NCBI GenBank assembly: GCA_900543615.1
Contig: UQSC01000094.1
Coordinates: forward strand, 1 to 6,967
Source: an uncultured Collinsella sp.
GTDB taxonomy: Bacteria; Actinomycetota; Coriobacteriia; Coriobacteriales; Coriobacteriaceae
Direction of reading: 5' to 3'
Length of the DNA: 6,967 bases
Shown: in pieces, positions 1 to 5,553 of the stretch
Position numbering within the stretch: the stretch's first letter is position 1
How the letters are laid out: each line of letters starts with the position of its first letter
The notes under the pieces: model-generated
What the model saw: the letters and a program-made list of their open reading frames with translations, nothing else
The model's database searches: none
Told to the model about the DNA's origin: nothing
Program-made: the position numbers and the translations under genes

Positions 1-74
1 AGCTCGGACGGAACGTTATCCCAAACGTTGCCATAGGACTTGAACTCGGGATCGTTGACAGAGTAGATATGCAT
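1..74 (-). CDS. N-terminal fragment of a gene cut by the left edge; possibly DUF4867 family
   Basis: Reading the minus strand from the ATG at 74-72 gives 25 uninterrupted codons to the window edge, beginning MHIYSVNDPEFKSYGNVWDN. An AGGAG ribosome binding site lies about 6 bases upstream, and a promoter-like pair and an inverted repeat lie further upstream, so this looks like a true gene start. The opening (I-x-S-V-x-D-P-E-F-x-x-Y-G) resembles the start of DUF4867 proteins as I remember them, a cupin-like family often found near sugar-catabolism genes; that assignment is from memory and rests on few residues. It lies downstream of luxS on the same strand, but the luxS terminator separates them, so it probably has its own promoter. 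The rest of the protein is not visible and I propose no function. Confidence 0.55.
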   Translation of the reverse strand, partial: MHIYSVNDPEFKSYGNVWDNVPSE

Positions 75-83
75 GTTCGCTCC

Positions 84-109
84 TGTTCGTAAATGTGCCT
101 ATACGAACA
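84..109. promoter_or_regulatory. Perfect 8-10-8 inverted repeat, probable operator of the leftmost gene
   Basis: TGTTCGTA at 84-91 and TACGAACA at 102-109 are exact reverse complements separated by 10 bases. The half-site TGTTCG occurs again at 74-79, exactly 10 bp (one helical turn) from the left arm. The repeat lies between the predicted -10 box and the start codon of the minus-strand gene starting at 74, where a repressor would block transcription. Arm length and spacing suit a dimeric helix-turn-helix regulator; which family is unknown. Confidence 0.5.
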
Positions 110-137
110 TTCTAGAACAAACATGAGCGATTTTGAA
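109..137 (-). promoter_or_regulatory. Putative sigma-70-type promoter for the leftmost gene
   Basis: On the minus strand, TTCAAA (137-132, four of six matches to TTGACA) is followed after exactly 17 bases by TAGAAT (114-109, five of six matches to TATAAT). The predicted transcription start near 102 falls inside the inverted repeat at 84-109. Prediction by eye only. Confidence 0.4.
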
Positions 138-158
138 CGCTCGTCCCGACCAATCAAC

Positions 159-190
159 AAAAAGGCGCCCCCGCATAAGCGAAGGCGCCT
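159..190 (-). terminator. Intrinsic terminator downstream of luxS
   Basis: Read on the minus strand, AGGCGCC (190-184) pairs perfectly with GGCGCCT (169-163) around a 14-base loop. The right arm runs into a T run (163-159) and then GTTG. It starts about 29 bases after the luxS stop codon. The G+C-rich stem with a T tract is the classical rho-independent form. On the plus strand no T tract follows, so it should act mainly on luxS transcripts. Confidence 0.85.
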
Positions 191-218
191 AATGCGCTCG
201 TTTTGGGCGATAAAGCCC

Positions 219-707
219 TTACGCCTGCTGATAGTGCAGGTGCTCCTCGTCGATATCGGCCAGGTCACGGTCGAGGTAGCGGCGCGCAAGCCAGTTGGCC
301 ATGGGGAGGTTCTGGTCCAGGTAGTTACCGCATTCCTCGGGAGCGGCACCGGGGACATCGCCCTCAAAGTCGGCGACAAACTCGAACAGCTCACGCACGA
401 GCGGCAGGATCTCCTCGCTCGTCACCTCGCCAAACACGACCAGGTAAAAGCCCGTGCGGCAGCCCATGGGGCCAAAGTAGACAATGCGGCCCGACCACTC
501 GGCATGATTGCGAAGGAACGTCGCGCCCAGGTGCTCAATGGTGTGGCACTCGGCGGTGTTCATGACCGGCTCCTTGTTGGGCGTGGTCAGGCGCAGGTCA
601 AACGTGGTGACGGCAGCACCGGTCGCCGGATCGCGGTCGATGCGGCTCATATACACGCCGGGCTCAAGCAGCAGATGGTCAACGGAAAAACTCGCGATGC
701 GCTCCAT
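219..707 (-). CDS. luxS: S-ribosylhomocysteine lyase LuxS (autoinducer-2 synthesis)
   Basis: LuxS cleaves S-ribosylhomocysteine to homocysteine and 4,5-dihydroxy-2,3-pentanedione, the precursor of autoinducer-2. This is the second step of recycling S-adenosylhomocysteine in the activated methyl cycle, and the enzyme is a cytoplasmic homodimer. The 162-residue length is typical. The metal site is complete: H55 and H59 in HTIEH, and C126 in ECGNY. Catalytic residues E58 and C83 (in GPMGCRTGFY) are also present. The ATG at 707 follows an AGAGG ribosome binding site (719-715) at 7 bases. The gene has its own terminator and a gap of about 100 bp upstream, so it looks monocistronic. The partner nucleosidase (Pfs/MTAN), which supplies the substrate, is not in the window. 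Whether autoinducer-2 signals here or is only a by-product of methionine recycling cannot be told from sequence. Confidence 0.97.
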   Translation of the reverse strand: MERIASFSVDHLLLEPGVYMSRIDRDPATGAAVTTFDLRLTTPNKEPVMNTAECHTIEHLGATFLRNHAEWSGRIVYFGPMGCRTGFYLVVFGEVTSEEILPLVRELFEFVADFEGDVPGAAPEECGNYLDQNLPMANWLARRYLDRDLADIDEEHLHYQQA

Positions 708-729
708 GGCAGATCCTCTCGGTAGTCAA

Positions 730-801
730 TTTGGGACGGGCTCTTTTAGCTGGTTCGAATGGTCGCACCAATCATACCAGTCAAAAAAGCCCCGTCCCAA
801 A
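730..801. repeat. Nested palindrome between the nucleoside hydrolase gene and luxS
   Basis: An 11-bp perfect outer pair (730-740 with 791-801, TTTGGGACGGG and its complement) encloses a partly paired T/A-rich stretch (CTTTT against AAAAG), then a 5-bp pair (CTGGT 750-754, ACCAG 776-780), then TGGT-CGC-ACCA (760-770). It could fold into one long interrupted hairpin of about 72 bases on either strand. It begins 8 bases after the nucleoside hydrolase stop and ends 22 bases before the luxS start. It is not an ordinary terminator: on both strands the distal arm is followed by A residues, and the T runs lie inside the arms. It may end the upstream operon, regulate luxS or be a small mobile palindrome. 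Confidence 0.6.
771..800 (-). promoter_or_regulatory. Putative luxS promoter with extended -10
   Basis: On the minus strand TATGAT (776-771, five of six matches to TATAAT) is preceded by TGG, giving an extended -10. TTGGGA (800-795, four of six matches to TTGACA) lies 18 bases upstream. A start near 764 would place the promoter within the palindrome at 730-801, so the luxS transcript would carry only one half of it. Prediction by eye. Confidence 0.35.
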
Positions 802-809
802 AAGACAAC

Positions 810-1784
810 TTAGCCAAGGACACGGGCCATACGTGTCTTGAACTCGGACAGGAAGCGCGGAGCATCCACGGTCAGTGCCACAAGCGCGCTCTTGTCCGGA
901 TCGGACAGGCGACGCTCATCGCAGATGGTGCGACCGCGGTACTCGCCCAGCAGATCAACACGCAGGTTGCAGCCGAGCGCACCTACGAGCGTGGGGTCGA
1001 TCGCCACGGCAACGGCCAGCGGATCGTGCAGCGCACAACCACCCAGGTAGGGTGCGTTCATTTCGTACGAACCGATATAGTGCTCGACCATGCTCGCAAA
1101 CGCGCAGCCCGCCATGGTGCCCGAGCCCGTCCAGCCGGCAATGTCGCGGCGTGTGAGCACCACGCGATGCGTCACGTCCAGACCCACCATGGTGAGCTTA
1201 CGGCCCGAGCGCAGCACCGCGTCGGCTGCCTCGGGGTCGCTCGCCATATTGGCCTCGGCGCCCGCACTCACGTTACCGGGCACGGTAAGGGCGCCGCCCA
1301 TCACGACCACGCGGCCGATGGACATCATCGCCGCCGCATCGCGCTCCAGGGCGAGCGCCAGGTTGGAGAGCGGGCCAGTCGCTACGTAGACCAAATCGGG
1401 ACCATAGGTGCGCGCGGCATCGATCAGATAATCGACCGCAGCGTTGCCGTCGGCCGAGGTCGCCCCCACCGGCTCGTACGGCGACGCGGGCACGCTCGCG
1501 CCGCCGATGCCGTTCTTGCCGTGAATGAGCGCGGTGGACGCCGGCGGCGTATAGGGCTCAGTCGCCTGCAGAGGACGGTCGGCACCCAGGTACACCGGAA
1601 CCTCGGGGCGACCCAGCAGATCGAGCACCGCCAGGCAGTTGTGCGCCGATTGCTCGACGCGCACGTTGCCAAAGCACGTGGTGATGCCCACGAGCTCCAC
1701 CTCGGGGCTCGCGATGGCATAGGCCAGCGCCATCGCATCGTCCACGCCCATATCCAGATCAAGGATCAGCTTCTTGATTGCCAT
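810..1784 (-). CDS. Nucleoside hydrolase, inosine-uridine preferring (IUNH) family
   Basis: A 324-residue cytoplasmic enzyme of the calcium-dependent IUNH family, which hydrolyses the N-glycosidic bond of ribonucleosides to free base and ribose. The N-terminal metal motif reads DLDMGVDDA (D11, D15, D16). Other family landmarks are GN at 39-40, HGKNGIGG at 88-95 (usual HGxDGxGG), VATGPLSNLA at 134-143, GNVSAGAEAN with E177 and N179, DPEAA at 183-187, and H253-D254 near the C terminus, where the family has a catalytic histidine and a metal-binding aspartate. Two substitutions stand out: M12 where proline is usual, and A178 where phenylalanine is usual in AEFN; the second lies near the nucleoside and may affect specificity. 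The start follows GGAG (1795-1792) at 7 bases. Ribokinase lies 30 bp upstream on the same strand, so the two form a nucleoside-salvage operon. Base preference (pyrimidine, purine or mixed) is not decidable, so I do not assign rihA, rihB or rihC. Confidence 0.93.
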   Translation of the reverse strand: MAIKKLILDLDMGVDDAMALAYAIASPEVELVGITTCFGNVRVEQSAHNCLAVLDLLGRPEVPVYLGADRPLQATEPYTPPASTALIHGKNGIGGASVPASPYEPVGATSADGNAAVDYLIDAARTYGPDLVYVATGPLSNLALALERDAAAMMSIGRVVVMGGALTVPGNVSAGAEANMASDPEAADAVLRSGRKLTMVGLDVTHRVVLTRRDIAGWTGSGTMAGCAFASMVEHYIGSYEMNAPYLGGCALHDPLAVAVAIDPTLVGALGCNLRVDLLGEYRGRTICDERRLSDPDKSALVALTVDAPRFLSEFKTRMARVLG

Positions 1785-1814
1785 TGTTCTACTCCGCTTC
1801 TCCGTCTTTATCGT

Positions 1815-2777
1815 TTAACCAAACCAATGTTCAACTTCGGCGCGCGTGGGAATCGATTGCTGAGCGCCCAGGTGCGACACCGTCACCGCCGAGGCGCGAG
1901 CACCCGCGGCCATGCACTCAAAGAGCGGCAGGCCCTCCAGACGAGCCGCCGCCAACGCGCCAATAAACGTATCGCCGGCGGCCGTGGTATCGACTACCGT
2001 GCTCGAAAGTGCCGGCATGCGCAGCAGCTCACCGCCATCGCCGAGCGTAACCGAGCCGGCACCGCCCAGCGTGATGACCGCGGCGCCGGCGCCCTTGGCA
2101 AGCAGGGCTTTGAGCGCGGCGACGCAGCTCCCATCGTCCTTGGGCAGGATACCCGTCAGCACCTGGCACTCGGTCTCGTTGGGGCAGACCAAGTCGACCG
2201 CTGACCAGACCTCCGCAGGCAGCTCGCAGGCAGGCGCTGGATTAAAGACCGTATAGAACCCCAGCTCGTGAGCGCAAACAAGCGCATCGGCCGTCGCTGC
2301 AAGGTCACATTCACCCTGGGCGATAAAGACGCTTCCGGCAGCCGGGGCAATCTCGCTGGCGTCGTCGTCGAGCTCATGGGCCACCAGACGCCTCAACGCG
2401 CAGGCAACGTCCGCGCCCGCAAGCGCATGGTTGGCGCCCGGTGACAGTATGATGCGGTTGTCGCCCTCGCAGCGAATGATGGTCGCCGTTCCCGTCTCCA
2501 CGTCATCGCGATGCACTACAAAGTCGCAGTCCACGCCGGCGTCTTGGAGCCCCACCACGAGCGACGCGCCGAACGCGTCGCGACCGACCGCGCCGATCAT
2601 GTGCGTGCACGCGCCCATACGCGCGGCAGCTACAGCCTGATTGGCGCCCTTGCCGCCGGCGTTGGTGATAAACCCGCTGCCGCCGACGGTCTCGCCCGCA
2701 CGCGGTATGCGCCCGCACGCCACCGAAAGGTCCATGTTCATGCTGCCGAACACCGCAACGATGCCGCGATCTGCCAT
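1815..2777 (-). CDS. rbsK: Ribokinase (PfkB family)
   Basis: Ribokinase phosphorylates D-ribose with ATP to ribose 5-phosphate in the cytoplasm. The 320-residue protein has the PfkB layout: FGSMNMDL at 10-17, sugar-binding signature GGKGANQAVAAARMG at 41-55, NPAP at 179-182, PNETE at 199-203, ITLGGAG at 235-241, and the C-terminal signature DTTAAGDTFIGA at 263-274 with catalytic D269. An acidic stretch around 136-149 (DDDASE) looks like a short insertion compared with the E. coli enzyme. I chose the ATG at 2777 rather than one 18 codons upstream because AGGAGG (2788-2783) sits 5 bases before it and the extra residues do not resemble the family. It is the first gene of an operon with the nucleoside hydrolase 30 bp downstream, which fits ribose coming from nucleosides. 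No ribose transporter genes are visible. Another PfkB sugar kinase specificity is possible but less likely. Confidence 0.92.
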   Translation of the reverse strand: MADRGIVAVFGSMNMDLSVACGRIPRAGETVGGSGFITNAGGKGANQAVAAARMGACTHMIGAVGRDAFGASLVVGLQDAGVDCDFVVHRDDVETGTATIIRCEGDNRIILSPGANHALAGADVACALRRLVAHELDDDASEIAPAAGSVFIAQGECDLAATADALVCAHELGFYTVFNPAPACELPAEVWSAVDLVCPNETECQVLTGILPKDDGSCVAALKALLAKGAGAAVITLGGAGSVTLGDGGELLRMPALSSTVVDTTAAGDTFIGALAAARLEGLPLFECMAAGARASAVTVSHLGAQQSIPTRAEVEHWFG

Positions 2778-2964
2778 GGAAACCTCCTCATCTGCGGGCC
2801 TTATGCCCACCGCCGGCCGTCGATCGTGCACTCTCGCACCCCCTATAACTTTAGTTCACTTTGATGTGGACGCGCGCTTGAGCTTGCGCCAGCAGCAAGC
2901 ATTCACAGGAGCAGGCAGCTACAATGAAGGCGTGCTGATTATTCTCGTCATTGGATGATGTTTT
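2778..2964. promoter_or_regulatory. Divergent intergenic region between ribokinase and acyltransferase
   Basis: These 187 bases must hold promoters for both directions. On the plus strand TACAAT at 2920-2925 is a plausible -10 for the acyltransferase, but I find no convincing -35 at the right distance. On the minus strand TTATAG at 2848-2843 is a possible -10 for the kinase operon, again without a good -35. GCTTGC (2882-2887) and GCAAGC (2895-2900) form a 6-bp inverted repeat with a 7-base gap that could be an operator. All of these are weak. Confidence 0.3.
2783..2788 (-). promoter_or_regulatory. Strong ribosome binding site that sets the ribokinase start
   Basis: The minus strand reads AGGAGG followed by TTTCC and then ATG. 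This near-perfect Shine-Dalgarno sequence supports the ATG at 2777 over the in-frame ATG at 2831. Confidence 0.8.
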
Positions 2965-5181
2965 ATGGAACAACTCTCGCAATCGGGCTCGCGCGGTCGA
3001 CGCCGCACGGGCAACGAGCCGGCGCCGCACGAACGCGTGAAGAGCGAACGCCGTGCCAACGAGCCGCGACGCACCGCGAGCCCCCATCGCGCTTCTGCCA
3101 ACAACGCGGGTCGCGCCAACACTCCCGCCGCGGAGCAGACGCCTGCTCGCCCCAAGTCCCGCTACATCCCTGCCCTTGACGGCCTGCGCACGCTTGCCGT
3201 CGTCGCGGTGGTGCTCTATCACCTCAACCTCACGTGGGCGCAGGGCGGTCTGCTCGGCGTCACGATCTTCTTTGTGCTTTCGGGCTATCTGATCACACGC
3301 CTGCTACTCAACGAAGTCGCTAAGACCGGCCGCATCGACCTCAAGAGCTTCTGGATCCGCCGCATCCGTCGCCTGGTCCCCGCCGTGGTGACCGTCGTGG
3401 TGGTGACCTGTGCGCTGTGCACCGTCTTCAACCACGTGATGCTCACCAAGATGCGCCCCGATATCCTGCCGTCGCTGCTGTTCTTCAACAACTGGTGGCA
3501 GATTGCCCAAAACGTCTCGTACTTCAACGCCCTGGGCGATCCCTCGCCGCTTACGCACTTTTGGTCGCTCGCCATCGAGGAACAGTTCTACCTGGTTTGG
3601 CCCCCGCTGCTGCTCGCTATGGTATCCATGCACATGAGCAAGCCCAACACGCGCCGCGTGGTTCTGGGCCTTGCCGCGGTATCTGCCCTTGCCATGATGG
3701 TGCTTTACAACCCTGCCGCCGACCCCAGCCGCGTGTACTACGGCACCGACACCCGCGTGTTCTCGCTGCTGCTGGGTGCCTGGATGGCCTTTATCCCCGA
3801 TCGCGACCTGGCGCCGGTGCGTCTCGCTCGTCGTTTGGGGCTCAATCGCCTGGCCGGCGCCGCCAAGCACGGCAAGAACGCCGAGGGCAAGCCTGGCGAG
3901 AAGGCCGACGAATCAGCCGAGACCGGCCCGGCACAGCCGAGCGCCCTCGTGCGCTTTTGGTCCTCGCCCGCATCCATCGATGTGTTGGGCCTCGTGGGTC
4001 TGGTTGGCCTTGCCGCCATGGTCGCGCTCACCAACGGCTACACCGCGTTCCAGTATCGCGGCGGCACGCTGTTATGCTCCATCCTCACGCTCATGGTCAT
4101 CGCGGCCTGCGTGCAGCCCCAGGGAATGGTTGTCCGCGTGCTGTCCGCCGAGCCGCTCGTGTGGGTTGGCAAGCGCTCGTACAGCATCTACCTGTGGCAC
4201 TATCCGCTACTGTTGCTCATGAACCCGGTCGCCAACATCAACGATACGCCGTGGTGGCAGTACATTTTGCAGGTGTTGTTGGTGGTCGCCGTAGCCGAAT
4301 GCTCATATCGCTTTATCGAGACGCCGTTTAGAAAGGGCGCCTTTGGGCGCACCGTATCCGAATTCCGCGACGGCACCACCACGCCCGCCAACTGGGTGCG
4401 CGCGCATATTCCCGCGTGCGCCACTTGCGGCATCGTGCTTGTTATCGCGCTGGGCGGCCTGATCTTTGTGCCGAAGACCTCCGCACTGAGCGGTGAGGGC
4501 GCCGAAGTCCTCAACAAGGAAGCCAAGAACACCGCGCCCACCGACCAGCAGGCGGCCGACGACACCGACAAGGACAACGACGGCTTCCCCGACGGATCCT
4601 ACGACCTGCTGATGATCGGTGACTCCGTGTCGCTGCGCGCCGTCGATTCCTTTGACGGCGTGTTCCCCCACAGTCACATCGATGCCGAAAAGGGCCGCCA
4701 GTTTGATGCGGGCCGCGCGACATTTGAGGGCTATCTCCAACAGAACCTTGCCGGCAAGATCGTGGTCTTTGCCCTGGGCACCAACGGCTTGGTAACCGAC
4801 GACCAGATCGACGCCATCATGGCCGATGCAGGAGATAAGCGTATTGTGGTGTTTGTGAACACGCGCAGCCCGCAGCCGTGGGTTGGCTCTACCAACCAGG
4901 CCATCGCCAACGCCGCCACGCGCTACAAGAACGTGCGCGTTATCGACTGGTACGGATACAGTGCCAATCGCAACGACCTGTTCGATGGCGATGGCACGCA
5001 CCTGTCGACCACTGGCGTGACTGAGTACCTCAACTTGATCCACGATGCAGTCAAGAAGGACCTGCCCGTGCATCCCGAGGATCACGCCAACGATCCGCAG
5101 CCGGCGGCCGTCAAGTCTGCCACCGACGCACTCGTCAATGCGCTCGCTCTCAAGCCGCACAAGCTGGGCGCCGACAAGTAA
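2965..5181 (+). CDS. OatA-type membrane O-acyltransferase: AT3 domain fused to SGNH domain
   Basis: Proteins of this design carry acyl groups, usually acetyl, across the membrane with an AT3 domain and attach them to a surface glycan with a C-terminal SGNH domain; OatA acetylates peptidoglycan muramic acid. Order in this 738-residue protein: an Arg-rich, probably disordered cytoplasmic leader (1-65); YIPALDGLRTLAVVAVVLYH at 67-86 with the conserved H86; RRIRR at 132-136; SLAIEEQFYLVWP at 201-213; further membrane helices to about 450, interrupted by a hydrophilic Lys/Glu/Gly-rich loop at 298-327; RFIETPFRK at 449-457; a final helix at about 484-502; an acidic linker; then SGNH with GDSV (S554), GTN (N607), and D676/H679 in DGDGTHLS. 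The catalytic set looks complete. An in-frame stop at 2956-2958 leaves the ATG at 2965 as the first ATG; GGA at 2953-2955 is a weak ribosome site. It stands alone, divergent from ribokinase, with a strong hairpin after the stop. The substrate glycan is inferred; lipopolysaccharide-type OafA activity is unlikely if the host is Gram-positive. Confidence 0.9.
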   Translation: MEQLSQSGSRGRRRTGNEPAPHERVKSERRANEPRRTASPHRASANNAGRANTPAAEQTPARPKSRYIPALDGLRTLAVVAVVLYHLNLTWAQGGLLGVTIFFVLSGYLITRLLLNEVAKTGRIDLKSFWIRRIRRLVPAVVTVVVVTCALCTVFNHVMLTKMRPDILPSLLFFNNWWQIAQNVSYFNALGDPSPLTHFWSLAIEEQFYLVWPPLLLAMVSMHMSKPNTRRVVLGLAAVSALAMMVLYNPAADPSRVYYGTDTRVFSLLLGAWMAFIPDRDLAPVRLARRLGLNRLAGAAKHGKNAEGKPGEKADESAETGPAQPSALVRFWSSPASIDVLGLVGLVGLAAMVALTNGYTAFQYRGGTLLCSILTLMVIAACVQPQGMVVRVLSAEPLVWVGKRSYSIYLWHYPLLLLMNPVANINDTPWWQYILQVLLVVAVAECSYRFIETPFRKGAFGRTVSEFRDGTTTPANWVRAHIPACATCGIVLVIALGGLIFVPKTSALSGEGAEVLNKEAKNTAPTDQQAADDTDKDNDGFPDGSYDLLMIGDSVSLRAVDSFDGVFPHSHIDAEKGRQFDAGRATFEGYLQQNLAGKIVVFALGTNGLVTDDQIDAIMADAGDKRIVVFVNTRSPQPWVGSTNQAIANAATRYKNVRVIDWYGYSANRNDLFDGDGTHLSTTGVTEYLNLIHDAVKKDLPVHPEDHANDPQPAAVKSATDALVNALALKPHKLGADK

Positions 5182-5204
5182 CCTGCAGCGCAAACTTCCC
5201 ACAT

Positions 5205-5242
5205 CCGGAGGGGGCGCCTGCCACGGCAGGCACCCCCTCCGG
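5205..5242 (+). terminator. Very strong hairpin after the acyltransferase gene, probable terminator
   Basis: Two 18-base arms (5205-5222 and 5225-5242) are complementary at 17 of 18 positions, the exception being C5215 opposite A5232, with almost no loop. It begins 24 bases after the acyltransferase stop. Position and stability suit a transcription terminator, but no T tract follows (the next bases are CAGTTAGG), so it may instead be an RNA-protecting hairpin or part of a dispersed palindromic repeat. Confidence 0.55.
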
Positions 5243-5243
5243 C

Positions 5244-5290
5244 AGTTAGGGACGTTCCTTATGTGCCGGCACCCAGGGACACTCCTGACA
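5244..5290. repeat. Palindromic, repeat-like intergenic stretch
   Basis: This stretch contains a perfect 10-bp palindrome GTGCCGGCAC (5263-5272), flanked by two similar segments that each begin AGGGAC (5248-5253 and 5275-5280) and continue GTTCCTTATG and ACTCCTGACA. It directly follows the strong hairpin. The combination looks like a REP-type dispersed intergenic repeat, and I have an impression of similar text in other Coriobacteriia, but a single window cannot prove that it is repeated in the genome. Confidence 0.35.
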
Positions 5291-5414
5291 CAGCCGAGGA
5301 ACGCCCTCCTTGCGACCGAATTCTGAGCACCTCGCCACCCCGAGCGTTGTTTCCAAGCCCACACCCGCAGCAAACAACCCAAAATCACTCTTTTCGAGCC
5401 GACTCCAAGAGGTC

Positions 5415-5449
5415 GTGGACAAAAAGTGGCAAATATGAGTACTGTTGCC
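5415..5449 (+). repeat. Left terminal inverted repeat (35 bp)
   Basis: Starts GTGGACAAA and ends with the core CAAATATGAGTACTGTTGCC. It matches 5610-5644 on the other strand with three mismatches, all in the outer part (at positions 10, 12 and 15 of the repeat). This copy also contains GGCAA (5428-5432) and TTGCC (5445-5449) in inverted orientation 12 bases apart. Confidence 0.85.
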
Positions 5450-5553
5450 ATTTTAGTAGCAGGCAAAACCACCCAAAATGGCGCCCCTGCGGTAGCGCGC
5501 GACCCTTCCAGTTGACCAGAATAGCCGACTTAGGACTTGGAGACCCGCTTTTA

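Noticed and set aside
205..218. Small GGGC/GCCC hairpin immediately after the luxS stop
   Set aside because: Only 4 bp of stem and no T tract; the hairpin at 159-190 is the convincing terminator.
759..2204. A 481-codon open frame on the plus strand opposite the nucleoside hydrolase and ribokinase genes
   Set aside because: It is antisense to two confidently identified enzymes, is rich in Arg, His and Ala as GC-rich shadows are, and has no family signature.
2838..2849. ACCCCCTATAAC occurs here and again at 5658-5669 in the same orientation
   Set aside because: A shared 12-mer is expected by chance a few times in a window of about 7 kb, and the two contexts differ.
2955..3179. Alternative frame starting at the ATG at 2955 just before the acyltransferase start
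   Set aside because: It is out of frame with the acyltransferase and has no recognisable content; the acyltransferase frame from 2965 carries all family motifs.
4303..5472. A 389-codon open frame on the minus strand opposite the acyltransferase
   Set aside because: It overlaps the C-terminal half of a clear AT3-SGNH gene and reads as the antisense shadow of GC-rich codons; its product has no recognisable domain.
5435..5515. A 26-codon frame starting MSTVA in the left inverted repeat
   Set aside because: No ribosome binding site, no hydrophobic or other recognisable character after the first residues, and it starts in the repeat core.
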